Below are positions 1-10,684 of a DNA stretch of 64,000 nt, in pieces. The stretch comes from Aselliscus stoliczkanus (lineage: Eukaryota > Chordata > Mammalia > Chiroptera > Hipposideridae). The stretch covers positions 137,667,523-137,731,522 of the forward strand of contig CM066730.1 of assembly GCA_033961575.1 (NCBI GenBank), in the 5' to 3' direction. Positions within the stretch are counted from its first letter, which is position 1. The number at the start of each line of letters is the position of its first letter. The translations under genes were made by a program, and so were the position numbers. A model generated the notes under the pieces. It worked only from the letters and a program-made list of their open reading frames with translations. It did no database searches and was not told the origin of the DNA.

Positions 1-389
1 TAGAGGACTTCAGCAGAGGGTCTTCATGTCTTTTTCCTGCATCCTAAGGATATTTCTTCTATCCATGAAGGTAGCCGACTGAGCAGGTCATACCTGGACA
101 GTAGAACCCAAGGTTAGGGATGCTGTTCAAACCTCTCCCCACACAGGACCTCTGACCATTAAAAGGAGCAAGGAAGGGAGAAGACAAAGGATTCACCTGA
201 TCCTTCAGGCACACACTTGTGCGGAGAGAGGGGCAGAAGTGCCTGCTTCTCTGTGAAGAAGCAGAACCCCCGGAAGAGACCCCTTCCCACTCCTCAGCCC
301 TCCTGATTCAGGGCTGTTTTACAGGCTGTTATCTCTGCTTATCTGGAGCTTTCTGCTCCATGTGTATCCCCACCATCACCTTTTCCTAG

Positions 390-650
390 AAACTCCTATT
401 CATAGGTCCCCAGGTTAAGTATCACTTCCTCCAAGTAGCCTTTTCTGATCCTCCACCACTCCCACACATTCCCCAAAATACGTCTATTTTTACACTTTCC
501 TTTCTTGTGTTTATGGTAATTTATAATTAAATGACAATTTCGGTAATTATTTAGCATCTGCCTATCATTCCACCAGGAACGAATCAGCGCTTTCTTACCC
601 ATTGGTATATCCCCACAACCTAACATGGTGCCAGCCATGCAGCAGAGCCT
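390..650 (+). repeat. L2 LINE 3' fragment
   Basis: Reads like the sense 3' end of L2: pyrimidine-rich text about late-acting untranslated sequence, a diverged cttcctccaagtagcctttt block, and a tail resembling the L2 terminal region. Old and diverged; boundaries approximate. Confidence 0.5.
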
Positions 651-1709
651 CCACATTTTCTTTGCCTGGGTGTATGTGTATATGTATGAAAATGAGAGAC
701 CAAACTAAACCCTTCCACTTTTTCCTTCTTGGCCAGAAAGGAAAGGAGAGAAAACTTCTGACACTCCATTGCAGCCTGAAGTTCCTGAGCTGTCTCAAGG
801 CATAACTGAACATATGGTATGCACCTGGGCATCTAGAGTTTGGGGAAGGGCCGCATCCATGCTTTGCCTTCTATTCTCTGATGTTGGGTGGGGTCCTCTT
901 TGATGTCCACTCAGTGCCTTGATGTCAGACTGTCTTTGACTTTGAGACTTTCCCCCATCAGAGAAGGGAGGCAGCAGAACTCCTAGGGTGTGGGTTGGCT
1001 CCTGTCCTCACTGGTATGCATGCTGAGATCTCTCAGCTCCACTTAGTGATGAGCTTGCCACCGGCCCCAAGACTGAACTTGTAGCATGTATACAGGTGTC
1101 CTTCCAAAGCCTGTGACCAATTTACCAGCTGCCATCAAAATAAAGGGTGGTTAGGAGACCTATTTTAACATCTTAAATCCAGCTTCCAGAAACTGAAGGT
1201 GAACTTTTCCCCAAACATCACATTTTAAAATATAATAGTCTGTTTGATTTAAAAAAAAAAAATCTGGCAAGCAGTTAAAATCTGTTTTAATATTCCCAGC
1301 ACTTAGCCAGGAGACGATGCAGACAGAATTGAAAACCAGCCTGAGTTTTTCTGTTGTTGTTTTTTAAATGCCCGGATTAGAACATAATTCATCTTAAAAT
1401 GACGGGAGGCCTCTTCATACACTTCACACTTTGAAATATTTTAGAAAATAGTATCCCTTTTGGCAAGCCACTTGCCATGCAAGAAACAACAGCAAATGCT
1501 TTTCTCCTTGAGTGTTAAGTCTGTTGTGAATAAGATTATAAAAAATATACTTTGCTCTTTTATTTTGCCTCTTGTTTGAGGATTTCACTGCATCTCTGCA
1601 ATAATTGATTCTTCTCCCATTCCTGTATAAGCGGCGTTCATTGTCCCACTTTTTAGAAAGGGAAACTGAAGCAAAGGTTTGGTAAAGTAACTTTCGTATT
1701 GTCCCAGAG

Positions 1710-2045
1710 AAAAATCATTCACTCATTCACTTATTCACTCAGTAAACAAGTCTTGAGAACCAACTATGTGCCACACACTAACCAGACCTTGAAGATACAC
1801 ACATGACTATCTCACAGGCCCAGTCTCCAGAGCTGTTAGAGGAGAGAGTTACTCTAACAGACAATTACAATATCCTGTAGTAAGTGCTGTGATGGATAAA
1901 GGGGCAATGAACAACCACCCTTCACCTAACCTGGGGCTGTCAAGGAAGGCTTCCCACATGAAGCGAAATATGATTGGTGCCTTGAAGGATGAGTAGGAGC
2001 CCAACCAATCAAGGCATAGGTGGCAAGAAGGGCCTTTACAACAGA
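1710..2045 (-). repeat. L2 LINE 3' fragment, antisense
   Basis: Begins with the antisense L2 tail (cattcactcattcactta, then a diverged 'actatgtgcc' block), followed by gacaattacaat, 'taagtgctgtgatg', 'aaggaaggcttccc' and 'ttgaaggatgagtagga', in the order expected of the L2 3' end read backwards. Ancient mammalian repeat. Confidence 0.75.
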
Positions 2046-3066
2046 GGAAACAGACTGTATGAGGCATAAAATAGCCTAATTTTTTTCTGGTTTTATGTGG
2101 CTGGAGAACAAGGTGTATAAGTAGGATTGAAAGAAGATAAGAAAGAACAAGAACTTACTTAAATGGTCTTATGTGCCAAGCAAGAAATTTGTACTTCACT
2201 CAGACACAATGGGACCAAAATAGTATAAGTTGTGTGAGTAAGTGAATTGAGCCTAATTCAGGCCCATACAAATTTCCCCCCTTTCCTTGTCTTTAATGGT
2301 CAACATGTCAAACTATCTGAAGAAATATAAAATTATTTAAAATCAGTTTCTCACATCCAAGGATCTCTTTGAACTCTCCAAAATCATCCACCAAACTGTA
2401 CGCAAATGTATGTATTTCCCTGGATAGATTACCTAAAGCTTTCATTGGATTTCTAAAGTGGTCCAAAGCTCTAACAAGTATAAGACTCACTACTCCAGAT
2501 CCTTTATGAAACTTTCAGCTTTTCCCAAAATTGATTTTGTCAAAGTAGCATGTTTTTATATTAATCTCTTAAAATTTATTGGTTGCTGGTCATCCATATG
2601 GGTACAATTTCATATAACATTCTATTCTTTCAGAAAAAATAAATCCTCATATCCCCAGCAACAGCTTAATCCATGTTTATTAGCAAATTCAAAAACATTG
2701 CTTCTTATTGCAATTACTATTTTGTAGAGCTATGGGATTTTCATAGCTTATAAGTGAGAAGTTGGAGACAAAAGTACAAAATTGGAGAAACTCAGGTGTT
2801 GAAAGTTGGTGGAAGCAAGATGGTATGCAAAAGTTAGAGGCATAAATCTATTGTGAATACATTAAGATGATTTGGATTACAATTAACAGAACCAACTCTA
2901 CCAACTTAATTTATTGGAAGGATAGAGAAGCATATTATGCTTCCTAAGGATAGAAATGTAACAATGATCTAAAATCTGGTACTTGAACATCATCATATCT
3001 TCCTATGTCTTTTCTCTCTTCTCTGCTGTCAGCTTCATCTATCTATCTATCTGTCGTCTATCTATA

Positions 3067-3178
3067 TTTTTTTTTTTTGTGTGTGAGGGCAGTGTCATTG
3101 GCCCTCACAATTGGGACCCGAACTGGGGCCGCTGGCTTCCTAAGCCAGCGCTTAACCACTGCGCCACTCGGCCGGCCC
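3067..3178 (-). mobile_element. Short tRNA-derived SINE (about 110 bp)
   Basis: Read on the minus strand it starts GGGGCCGGCCGAGTGGCGCA, has an A box near the start and a GGTTCGGGTCCC-like B box, then GAGGGC...CACTGCCCTCA and a poly(A) tail (poly-T at 3067-3078 on the + strand). It sits in a tctatctatc tract, and tatctatctatat is found on both sides, consistent with a target-site duplication. tRNA-derived head resembles the Rhin-type SINEs of rhinolophoid bats (recalled, not searched). Confidence 0.9.
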
Positions 3179-3629
3179 CTTATCTATCTATATCTTTCCC
3201 AGTAGACCAGCTTTTTCTCATTTCCAGTTCAGAGTGGAAAACCTGCTAGAGTAGATCTCCGTTTGTCTATTTCCCTGTCTTTATCTCTCACAAATACTTC
3301 CCAAATCACTGGTCAATGTGATTATTGGCCCATTTTGTATTAGACACCCTGTCCTGTACTATAAATACTTAGACACACAGCAGTTATCTTTACAACCATG
3401 TGGATCAGAGGAGGGGCACTTGCTGGAAAGTGGTGTTGGGCTGATCAAACAGTAGATGCCTGCTCTCTCTACATGGGGAGTGGGGGGGGGGCGTGGGGTG
3501 ACAGAATGTATTACACAGCACTGCTGGGACCTGTTTGTCTATTTATTCTAAAAAAAATCTCTATTTTATACTGTACATGGCATTAGGATACCAATATGAG
3601 CTAGACATAACCTCTATATCCTCATTCTA

Positions 3630-3760
3630 GCTTTGTGTCTACCAGTTACAGTATGATCTTAGTAAGTCAGTTTCATTCTCTGGGCCTCAGCTTCCTTTGT
3701 TAAATGAATAAGACAGACAGAACTCGAGGTGCTTTGTGGTCCATTATAATGTGCCCACGA
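3630..3760 (+). repeat. MIR SINE fragment
   Basis: Contains the diverged MIR core: gtatgatcttagtaagtcag, then tctctgggcctcagcttcc and 'ttaaatgaataa'. Ancient, no target-site duplication visible. Confidence 0.65.
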
Positions 3761-4213
3761 GCCTAAGGTAATATCACTGGTGTCTCAATCACTCTTTGTC
3801 AAGAACTTCACACTCATGATCCAGAAGTTTTTCCCACCAAGAAGTTATAGGCATTTCCTAAAACCCATCTCTTGTGAATCCTACTAATATAAAGCAGAGT
3901 AGAACATCATGAAAAGCCTCAGCTATTTACAAAAACCTTTGCTTTGTATAAATCAGAAATGCAAATTGAATAAAGTCATGATTTCACCCTTCTCCTTAAA
4001 AAACAAAAAACACTCAACAGAGTAGTTTATATCCAACAAGACTTGGCAGACATGGTTCTACGGCACTAAAGATTTGAAACTCGTCTCCCTAGCTTTACAA
4101 AGCCAGACCTTGCAATAAATCTTACTAGTTGTGTGGCCTCATCTTTGGCCAAAAACCGCAGGGTTCTGGGTGGTGAATGTGTTGCCAATGAGATGTTTGT
4201 GTTGTTTTGATAG

Positions 4214-4421
4214 AAAGCTCCAGAAAAGGAGCTACAGCCAGAAAACCTTCCTGCTGAGACTTCAGCCTCCAAAGATCTCCTGAGGTCGTTGACAATCAGG
4301 CCAGCCTCACAGCCTTTTCTTAGTCCAGTGATGAAGAACAAGCCTGAAGAATGTGAGACATGGATGGACAGGTTCAGGAAGCTGGAAAACGCCCTGTACC
4401 TGTGTGATCTGAACAATACAG
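4214..4421 (+). CDS. C1orf87: C1orf87 (CREF-like) penultimate coding exon, partial gene
   Basis: This 208-nt exon codes about 69 residues beginning KAPEKELQPENLPAETSASK and ending ...ALYLCDLNNT, closely matching the remembered mammalian C1orf87 C-terminal region (the stretch with ECETWxDRFRKLENALYLCDL). The acceptor is the TAG at 4211-4213, which is also an in-frame stop and so limits the exon; the donor is GT at 4422-4423. It ends one base into a glycine codon, and that base joins perfectly to the GA that opens the exon at 12868, giving TGVLEKERA. C1orf87 is described as a carcinoma-related EF-hand protein; its cellular role is poorly known. The N-terminal half of this exon is a low-complexity Glu/Pro/Ser linker, while the last third is the start of a charged, helical, EF-hand-like segment. 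No frameshift or stop is present, so the gene looks intact here. Confidence 0.93.
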
Positions 4422-4699
4422 GTGAAGTGTAAAGCTTAGAGCTGATGTACCTTGTTCCTCTTTGTGTTCTGGTCTGAAAGTGGATACCTCGTTCTCTTTT
4501 ACTTCTTACCAAATACAATTTGTATATAAACCATGTGCCTGGCACTGTGCTGAGCACAGTCAGGAAATACAAAGATAAATCAGAATTTCCCCTCACCAGG
4601 TTACTTATAGTTTCTTTGTGTCTCTAATCCTTTCACCACTCAACTACCTTATGTCTAACCACAATCCCATCTTGTCCCTAATGGAAATATTGCAGCATG

Positions 4700-5178
4700 C
4701 TTGCTAATAGGCTGAATTCCAAACTTCTGGGCAAGGCAAAAATCTGGTCCCTGTCCACCTACAAGTCTCTTCTCCTTCAACTGTTATTATTTCAGCATAT
4801 TTTACCCACTCAAAATGAATCACTTGCCTTCTTCAGGCTAGCCTTGCTTTCTCCTGTGACTTGCCTTTTCTAACTTTATGCCCTTCATCTGAGTTGTCTG
4901 CCTGTCCTCTACCTGCCCCACCCCCTTCCAGCTCCCCATCTTGTCTACTTGGCTAATTAATGCCTAAACATCTTATATGCTGGAACTCAAGCTCTACTCC
5001 TCTGAGACTCCCCTGACTTCCCCAGATAGAGCTACGCAATGCTTTATCTGGACTCTCAGAGTTCTTTAATATCCATTCACATATTTAATATATGGTATTT
5101 TTTTTTATTTGGAGGTTTTGTTCTATCCCACCAGTAGACTATATTCCTTTTTTATCCTCAGCACCTTGCACAAATCTG
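4700..5178 (+). repeat. L2 LINE 3' region
   Basis: Sense L2 3' sequence: ctgagactcccctgacttcc, 'agtagactatattcc' and 'cctcagcaccttgcac' appear in the expected order. It is truncated by the SINE that follows. Ancient. Confidence 0.7.
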
Positions 5179-5191
5179 TTTAACTTTTTCC

Positions 5192-5334
5192 CTTTTTTTT
5201 AGCTGAGCAATCCTGCCACCTGTTGGCAGCTCAGTGGCAGCTCAGCTTGGGCTGGGAATCAAACCGGCGATCCTGTTGCTCGAAGCTCACACTCTTGAGC
5301 AAGCTCTTAACTGACTGAGCCACTCGGCCGGCCC
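5192..5334 (-). mobile_element. tRNA-derived SINE, single-unit form
   Basis: On the minus strand: GGGCCGGCCGAGTGGCTCAG head, a B box, then a tail ending in the AACAGGTGGCAGGATTGCTC motif and a short poly(A). It is flanked by TTAACTTTTTCC (5180-5191) and TTAACTTTTCC (5336-5346), a near-perfect target-site duplication. The body is the first unit of the multi-unit SINEs at 21056 and 35867. Confidence 0.9.
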
Positions 5335-6057
5335 TTAACTTTTCCTTTTGAAACAACAAATAAACGAATGAATGTACATAAATAAACTAAATCCAAGATG
5401 GATGGTGGTAAATGCCATTAGAGTGTACTATGTGGACTTTCAGAGAAAGGAGAATTCCTTCCTAGTGAGGTGATCAGGGAACAGATCATAATTTGAAATG
5501 GATCATTAAAGTGCAGTTTGTATACAAAGGAATAAAATAGAGGGCCCTTTCTGACAAAGGTGCAAGTTGGCCAAACAAAGTGTTACGTTATGTGTGAAGC
5601 TCAATGCAAGAAGTTTGTTTTGGATAGAATATAGGGACTATTGAAAAGAATATCAACTGTAATTTAAAAATAAAAATAAAAAATAAAATAATTAAACATT
5701 TAAAAAGTAGAATATTAAATGATAAAGGTGGAGATATGGGATGGGGCCAGATCTGCAAATCTCTTAGATGCCAGAACATGAGATTTGGACTTAATTCAAA
5801 GACAGTAAGCAGCATTGTGAGTTTCTAAGCAGGGCAAAATGAAAGATCCAGGCATTTCAGAAAGATCCTTGATGGCTATGAATGAATAAAGGAGAAAAAT
5901 GAAAGCAGGAAAAGGAGAAAGGACACTACTGCAATGTTCAAGTGGGAGAGTATGAATTCCAGAACTCAGAGGCTTGGGGAATGCAAAGGAAGGAGCATAC
6001 ACAAAAGCACATGGACTGAAACTGTTGTATTTAAATCACATACTGTGGTTCATGAAG

Positions 6058-6470
6058 AGTTAGTGTATTAGATGTGGAGTCTGAAAACATCAAACTCATA
6101 GGAACAGAGAATAGAATTGTGGTTGCTGGAGGAAATGTGGAGATTTTAGTCAAAGGGTACAAACTTCCACTTATAAGATGAATAAGTCCCCAGGGTCTAG
6201 TGTGCAATACAGTGCACATTCACAATACTGTACTGTATACTTGAAACTTGAAAATTGGTGTGAGAGTAGAACTTTAATATGCTCACCATAACAACAACAA
6301 CAAAATGGTAATTATGTGAAGTAGAGCATTTGTTAACTAACCTTATTGTGGTAAACATTTTGTAATATGGAAAATGTGATGAATAGATATATATATATAT
6401 AGTCACATTGTACACCTTAAACTTATACTCTGTTATATCTCAATAAAACTGGAAATAATTAATTTTTAGA
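6058..6470 (+). mobile_element. L1 LINE 3' end fragment
   Basis: Carries the familiar L1 3' text in sense: 'tggttgctggagg', 'actgtatacttgaaacttg', 'ttattgtggtaaacatttt', a TA run, 'acattgtacaccttaaactt' and 'atatctcaataaaactgg'. Strongly 5' truncated. Confidence 0.85.
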
Positions 6471-6704
6471 AACAGAGTTAGTGTTCACATTAGTACTCTC
6501 CAGAAGCAATCATATAACAATACCAATGCCAGTCTTTTCATTCTTTCTGAGTGTTTTTTTTTTCTTTTCATTTTGTTTTGAATTTCCAAACCAAATTAAT
6601 CCTGGACCATATGAAGTAAAACAACCCTACAATATCCAAGGATTTTTAATAATTATACCAAAGAGAGGGACAAATAAAAATTTTAAATGAAACTTTATTT
6701 AGCT

Positions 6705-7040
6705 GAATTAGAAAATCATTTACTAAATATCTGTTATGAGCCCAGCACTGTACTAGAGGTTGGACTAGGAGGGAAATGAGAAAGAATGAGACATAGTCTC
6801 TGGCCTCAAGGAGCTTTTAGGTAGGAAGGTAAGACAGAGAGACTGGCAATAGTTAAGTGCCCATGTTCTTTAAAGACAGCATAAAGTAAAGTATTATAAT
6901 GAAAGACATGAGTAAGAGTTAGAGGCCAGAGGAAAGAGAAAAGAAAAGAAGCTCATTGTCTAATGTGAGCTGGGGTACTCGGAGAAGGCTTCATGGAAGA
7001 GAGAGCTTGAGATTAGCCTTGAGGACAGGTAGACTTTGGA
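6705..7040 (-). repeat. L2 LINE 3' fragment, antisense
   Basis: Antisense L2 features: 'tgttatgagcccagcactgt', 'tctggcctcaaggagctttt', 'aaggcttcatggaagagaga', then the 'gagcttgagattagccttga' block. The stretch to 7300 may be a continuation. Confidence 0.65.
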
Positions 7041-8189
7041 TTGCTGGGTAGGGCATTGCTGTGAGTTTGAAATCATCTTCTGCAAAGATTTGAAGGTTGG
7101 AATGAGTATGAGGGGGAAGGCAGTGAACAAGACAGGGGTGGAGGTTCATACTGGATTGGATAGTAAAGTTGAGACCCTACTATGAATCCTGAGGGCTAGG
7201 GCTGGGCTTTATTCTCTACGCAGTGTCCACCAAAGGTTCAACCAGAGGAGAACACAATGAAAACTGAGATTGCTAATTTAGAGAAGATATTGTAAAAAAG
7301 GAGATCAAAGGGTTACTGAAATACTCATGAGGCTAGGTATTCATACCAAGACTATGAGAGTAGTGATGAAGTGACAAACAACATTGAAACAAAATACAGA
7401 GTAGAAAGAAAAGACATTTCTAAAGAAACAAATGCTGATTTGCAATGATGGATGATGGATCATAAACTTAGTTGCTAAGAGACTCCCCAAAGACTGGGAC
7501 CGTTCTCATACTACTGAACTGTTCTGAGGAAAAATGGAGTTTTGTTGACTTTGGAGGCAGATTCCAGCAGATTTGAAATGCCTTTCTCATGGCCTCTTCA
7601 CTATTTATGCCTGTTTTCTCTGTTTCTATGAAATTCATTAGTTGAACAGCCAAAGAATGTGTCAGCCAGATCTGGGAATATCTATAACTATCTTTAATGA
7701 GGAAAGAGGATTAACTGAGGTCATTTTGTTGGTTTATTAACCACAGTCTTTAGCAGACCACCACGGTCCCATTCTAGACACTGAGCAGATGATACCTACT
7801 TTGCCCACTGATAAATCACTGTTCTTTATTATGTGCAAGGAAATATCTAGGCCAGGGTGTTCTTCATCCAGGATGAAGGCAGACCATCCATCATCAACTT
7901 AGCATTTCTGGGAACCTACTTTGTGCTTATTCTCTAATGGGGGTTGTCAAGAAAATATCCTTGAGGAGGAGGAATAAGGAATGACTGAATAACTGGTCAT
8001 GTTTTCTAAAGAAAGAAGTGTGGTTGAGATAAATGTTTGGGTGAATGGTAGATTTGGAATTTTACCAGTGCACTAAAGGCTAGATAGAAAGTATTTTAGA
8101 GTTTAGGGAGGCAGAATGCAATGAGAGCCCTTCAGGACTTTCTCCGCGTGGGCCTGGACTTTGCATACACAGCATCACTAACTCCACAC

Positions 8190-8330
8190 ATCAACCACAT
8201 GCTGAAGGGATTGGTGTCCTTATTCACTGAGGAAAAAGCCAAGCTCAAAGTGATAAAGTAATAGCCAGTGGGAAGTTGAACCATAATTCAAACTCTGTTC
8301 TATTGGACTTCCCATTATACCAAACTTCCC
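8190..8330 (-). repeat. MIR SINE fragment, antisense
   Basis: Diverged antisense MIR: 'ctgaggaaaaagccaagctc', 'agccagtgggaagttgaacc' and 'caaactctgttctattgg' follow the expected order. Confidence 0.55.
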
Positions 8331-8340
8331 ATTATACCAA
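8307..8340 (+). repeat. 17-bp perfect direct repeat, two copies
   Basis: acttcccattataccaa occurs twice head to tail (8307-8323 and 8324-8340) and a third, partial copy begins at 8341. It lies just before a SINE insertion but is too far from it to be the insertion duplication. Confidence 0.95.
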
Positions 8341-8369
8341 ACTCCCATGACTCATCAGGAGCATGGGGT

Positions 8370-8828
8370 GTTTTTTTTTTAATTGAGGAATTGGGGAAGG
8401 GGACAAGACAAGTTGTTGTTCTTCAATTTTCATTGTGGAGGGTGCCAGTCGCCATGTGGCTTCCCATTGGCAGCTCGTGGCCTCTAAGCTCAAAGTGTTG
8501 TGTTCAATCTTAGTTGCAGGTGGGCATAGCCACCATCCCATGTGGGAGTCGAACCAGTAGTCTTGTTGTTAAGGGCGCATGCCCTATCCACTGAGCCATC
8601 CTGGGTGCCAAGTTCAGTTTTAGTTGCAGGTGGGCATAACCACCATCAAACAGGCAATCTTGTTGTTACACCAGCTGAGCCATCCTGCCACCTGTTGGCA
8701 GCTCAGTGACAGCTCAGCTCAGGCACAGCGTTCACTGGCCCATGTGGGAATCGAACCGGCAGCCCTGTTGCTCAGAGCTCGCACTCTAAGCCAACTAACT
8801 CTTAACCAACTGAGCCACTCGGCCAGCC
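8370..8828 (-). mobile_element. Multi-unit tRNA-derived SINE (about 460 bp)
   Basis: Read on the minus strand it opens with a GGCCGAGTGGCTCAGTTGGT-type head and B box, continues through the CAACAGGTGGCAGGATGGCT segment into a second tRNA-like unit, then a third unit with GGCTCAGTGGATAGGGC and a B box, and ends in the tail 'agaacaacaacttgtcttgt...ccccttccccaattcc' plus poly(A). The third unit is better preserved than the second. Same architecture as the copies at 21056 and 35867. Poly-T at 8370-8380 marks the 3' end. Confidence 0.87.
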
Positions 8829-8830
8829 TT

Positions 8831-9174
8831 GTTGCTATTTTTGTTTAATCTTTTTATTTCCCATTTCAGTTGACATACAATATTACATTAGTTTTAGGTA
8901 TACAGCATAATGATTAGACATTTATACAACTTACAAAGTGATCACCCCAATAAGTCTAGTACCCATCTGACACCATACATAGTTATTACAATGTTATTGA
9001 CTATATTCCCTATGTTGTACTTTACATCCCCGTGACCTATTTTTATAACTGACAATTTGCACATCTTGATCCCTTCCCCTTTTCACCCTTCCCCCTACCC
9101 CCTCCCATTTGGCAACCATCAATGTGTTCTCTGTATCTATGAGTTTGTTTCTTTTTTGTTTGTTCATTTATTTT
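8831..9174 (-). mobile_element. L1 LINE 3' end, antisense, left part
   Basis: Antisense L1 3' text: 'cagttgacatacaatattac', 'ttacaaagtgatcacccc', 'agtctagtacccatctgac', 'gtgttctctgtatctatgag'. The element is split by the SINE at 9175-9625 and resumes at 9636. Confidence 0.88.
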
Positions 9175-9625
9175 TTATTTATTTTTTTTTAAAGATTTTT
9201 TATTGGGGAATTGGCGGAGGGGAACAGCGTTGGGGAATCGGGGAAGGGGAACAGACAAGTTGCTGTCTTTTTGTTCTTCAGTTTAGTTGCGGAGGATGTT
9301 GCTTCACTGTTGGTATCATCATTGCGCTCTTCCCGGATGAGGCAGATCGGTCGCTGGCCTCTGGATGTCGCTCACCGCGACTATTGGCAGCTCACGCTTG
9401 GTTGCCAGCCGCTCACGCTGGCTGCGGGCCACTCACTGTAGCCTATGGCATCCCACTGCAGCAGGGGCTGCAGCCCACACCATCACCGGGGCTCACACAG
9501 CCCAGCTCCAGGTGGAGCTGTTGTTAGCTGTAGAGGGCAGTTTCACTGGCCCTCATGTGGGATCCGAACCGGGGCCGCTGGCATCCCAAAACCAGCGCTT
9601 AACCAATGCGCCACTTGGCCGGCCC
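9175..9625 (-). mobile_element. Long-body tRNA-derived SINE (about 450 bp), nested in L1
   Basis: Minus-strand copy with GGGGCCGGCCAAGTGGCGCA head, GGTTCGGATCCC B box, 'agggcagt...ctctacagctaa', a body with repeated GAGCNGCC/CAGCCNGCGTGAG motifs, then 'gatgataccaacagtgaagc', and the shared tail ('aagaacaaaaagacagcaac', 'ttccccttccccgattcccc') ending AATAAAAAATC. CATTTATTTT at 9165-9174 and 9626-9635 is the likely target-site duplication, so this SINE is younger than the L1 around it. All long reading frames here come from the SINE and are not genes. Confidence 0.9.
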
Positions 9626-9635
9626 CATTTATTTT

Positions 9636-9712
9636 GTTTTTAAGATTCCACGTGTAAGTGAAATCATATGGTATTTGCTTGTTGCTTTGTTTGTTTCTTT
9701 GTTTTTACCAGA
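9636..9712 (-). mobile_element. L1 LINE 3' end, antisense, right part
   Basis: Continues the L1 interrupted at 9174: 'taagattccacgtgtaagtg' and 'aaatcatatggtatttgc' are standard antisense L1 3' text. Confidence 0.85.
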
Positions 9713-9714
9713 AA

Positions 9715-9900
9715 ACCTAGATTCAAGTACAGGCTTCACCAATTTCTGAGTTCTGAAAACTAGCCACTTATATTCTCTGAGCCTGTTTCCTAGTCTGATA
9801 AAATAGGACTGATAATAATAAAACATACTTCCCAGATGTGAGACAGGATCAAATGAGATTTGAAAATTCTTTGTAAAATGTAAAACAAAGTGGATGTAAA
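9715..9900 (+). repeat. MIR SINE
   Basis: Sense MIR order: 'agattcaagtacaggcttca', 'tctctgagcctgtttcct', 'gataaaataggactgataat', 'agacaggatcaaatgagat'. Ancient. Confidence 0.75.
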
Positions 9901-10114
9901 AGAGGTTTGTTCTTCTTATTATTTTGTTAATTTTGATTCTGGTGGGAGGACAGGCTTTCCAACACTAAAATGGATTATGAGGATTATTTTATGCAGCTGT
10001 CCTGGGCAGCCCCTAATGACAGTAAATTAGACAGATACAAATGTCAGTCAATGGACTTTTGTTTGACAGCAGGAACCCCCTACCAATGATAAAGCTTGGA
10101 AAATAGTAGAAAAT

Positions 10115-10121
<7 letters not shown>

Positions 10122-10165
<44 letters not shown>
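10122..10165 (+). repeat. (AC)n microsatellite
   Basis: About 22 uninterrupted AC units. Likely length-polymorphic. Confidence 0.98.
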
Positions 10166-10166
<1 letters not shown>

Positions 10167-10238
10167 AGTGGTGATTCATAGATTTTTTAAAAAAATATTA
10201 CTTTTAATTTTTAATGAAAATATAAATTAAATTATATA

Positions 10239-10467
10239 CAGAGGATGCAAAAAAAGTGTGCATATTTTAAGAAAGGAAAACTGTATTATATAACTCAATA
10301 TATACCAATAACAAAAGATTAATACAAGTCAGGTTTGACTTCTGTAATTACAAGAGGTGCTCAAAGTGGTTACCATCAGCGTCCAGACACTTCTGATTAC
10401 AGTGATCCACTGCTTGAGCAACGTTGACCAAAGTGTCCACTTGTATACATTGTTTTGGCACCCCTGG
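10239..10467 (-). mobile_element. Internally deleted mariner element (family with TGCCAAAA termini)
   Basis: The ends are inverted repeats: the + strand opens cagaggatgcaaaaaaagtg and closes with a segment whose complement reads ccaggggtgccaaaacaatg. Inside, the minus strand encodes the last residues of a mariner-type (DD34D) transposase, ending VAQAVDHCNQKCLDADGNHF then EHLL and a stop (about 10350-10430). The 5' terminal repeat is joined almost directly to this C-terminal tip, so the catalytic core is deleted and the element is non-autonomous. The copy at 26905 has the same deletion. Confidence 0.88.
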
Positions 10468-10539
10468 AATTTCAATCATTTTTTTTCATATTAAAATAGA
10501 CTTTTATATATTTTAAATAATGTTGATGATATTATTATT

Positions 10540-10673
10540 ATAATTATCCTATAATAATACCTGCATTAATAAGTGCTTACTAGTTTTGGGCATTTTGCTA
10601 AGCACTTGCGATTTTATTGATTTTTATACAATTCAATTATCCCTATTTTAAAGTTGAAGAAACTGAGGTTCAA
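10540..10673 (-). repeat. MIR SINE fragment, antisense
   Basis: Antisense MIR-like text: 'agcacttgcgattttat', 'ccctattttaaagttgaaga', 'aactgaggttcaaaagttaa'. It is cut by the SINE target site at 10674. Confidence 0.6.
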
Positions 10674-10684
10674 AAGTTAAAATA

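Larger units (their letters stand above)
1..4213 (+). other. C1orf87: C1orf87 intron (upstream of the penultimate exon)
   Basis: Inferred intron: it lies immediately 5' of a recognisable C1orf87 coding exon on the same strand. I looked for the exon that would precede it in the protein and did not find it, so that exon is probably upstream of the window. The stretch holds L2 and MIR fragments and one young SINE; 650-1700 and 2050-3030 show nothing I can assign. Confidence 0.7.

Noticed and set aside
4066..4596. Long minus-strand reading frame (176 codons)
   Set aside because: It is the antisense shadow of the C1orf87 exon at 4214-4421; no splice or protein similarity supports it.
8307..8340. 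CRISPR-like or regulatory direct repeat
   Set aside because: Only two adjacent 17-bp copies and no spacers; a small slippage duplication.
9057..9527. + strand frame of 156 codons and several overlapping ones
   Set aside because: It runs from L1 antisense sequence into a SINE; composition is repeat-derived. Same applies to frames at 10784-11186 and 36500-37031.
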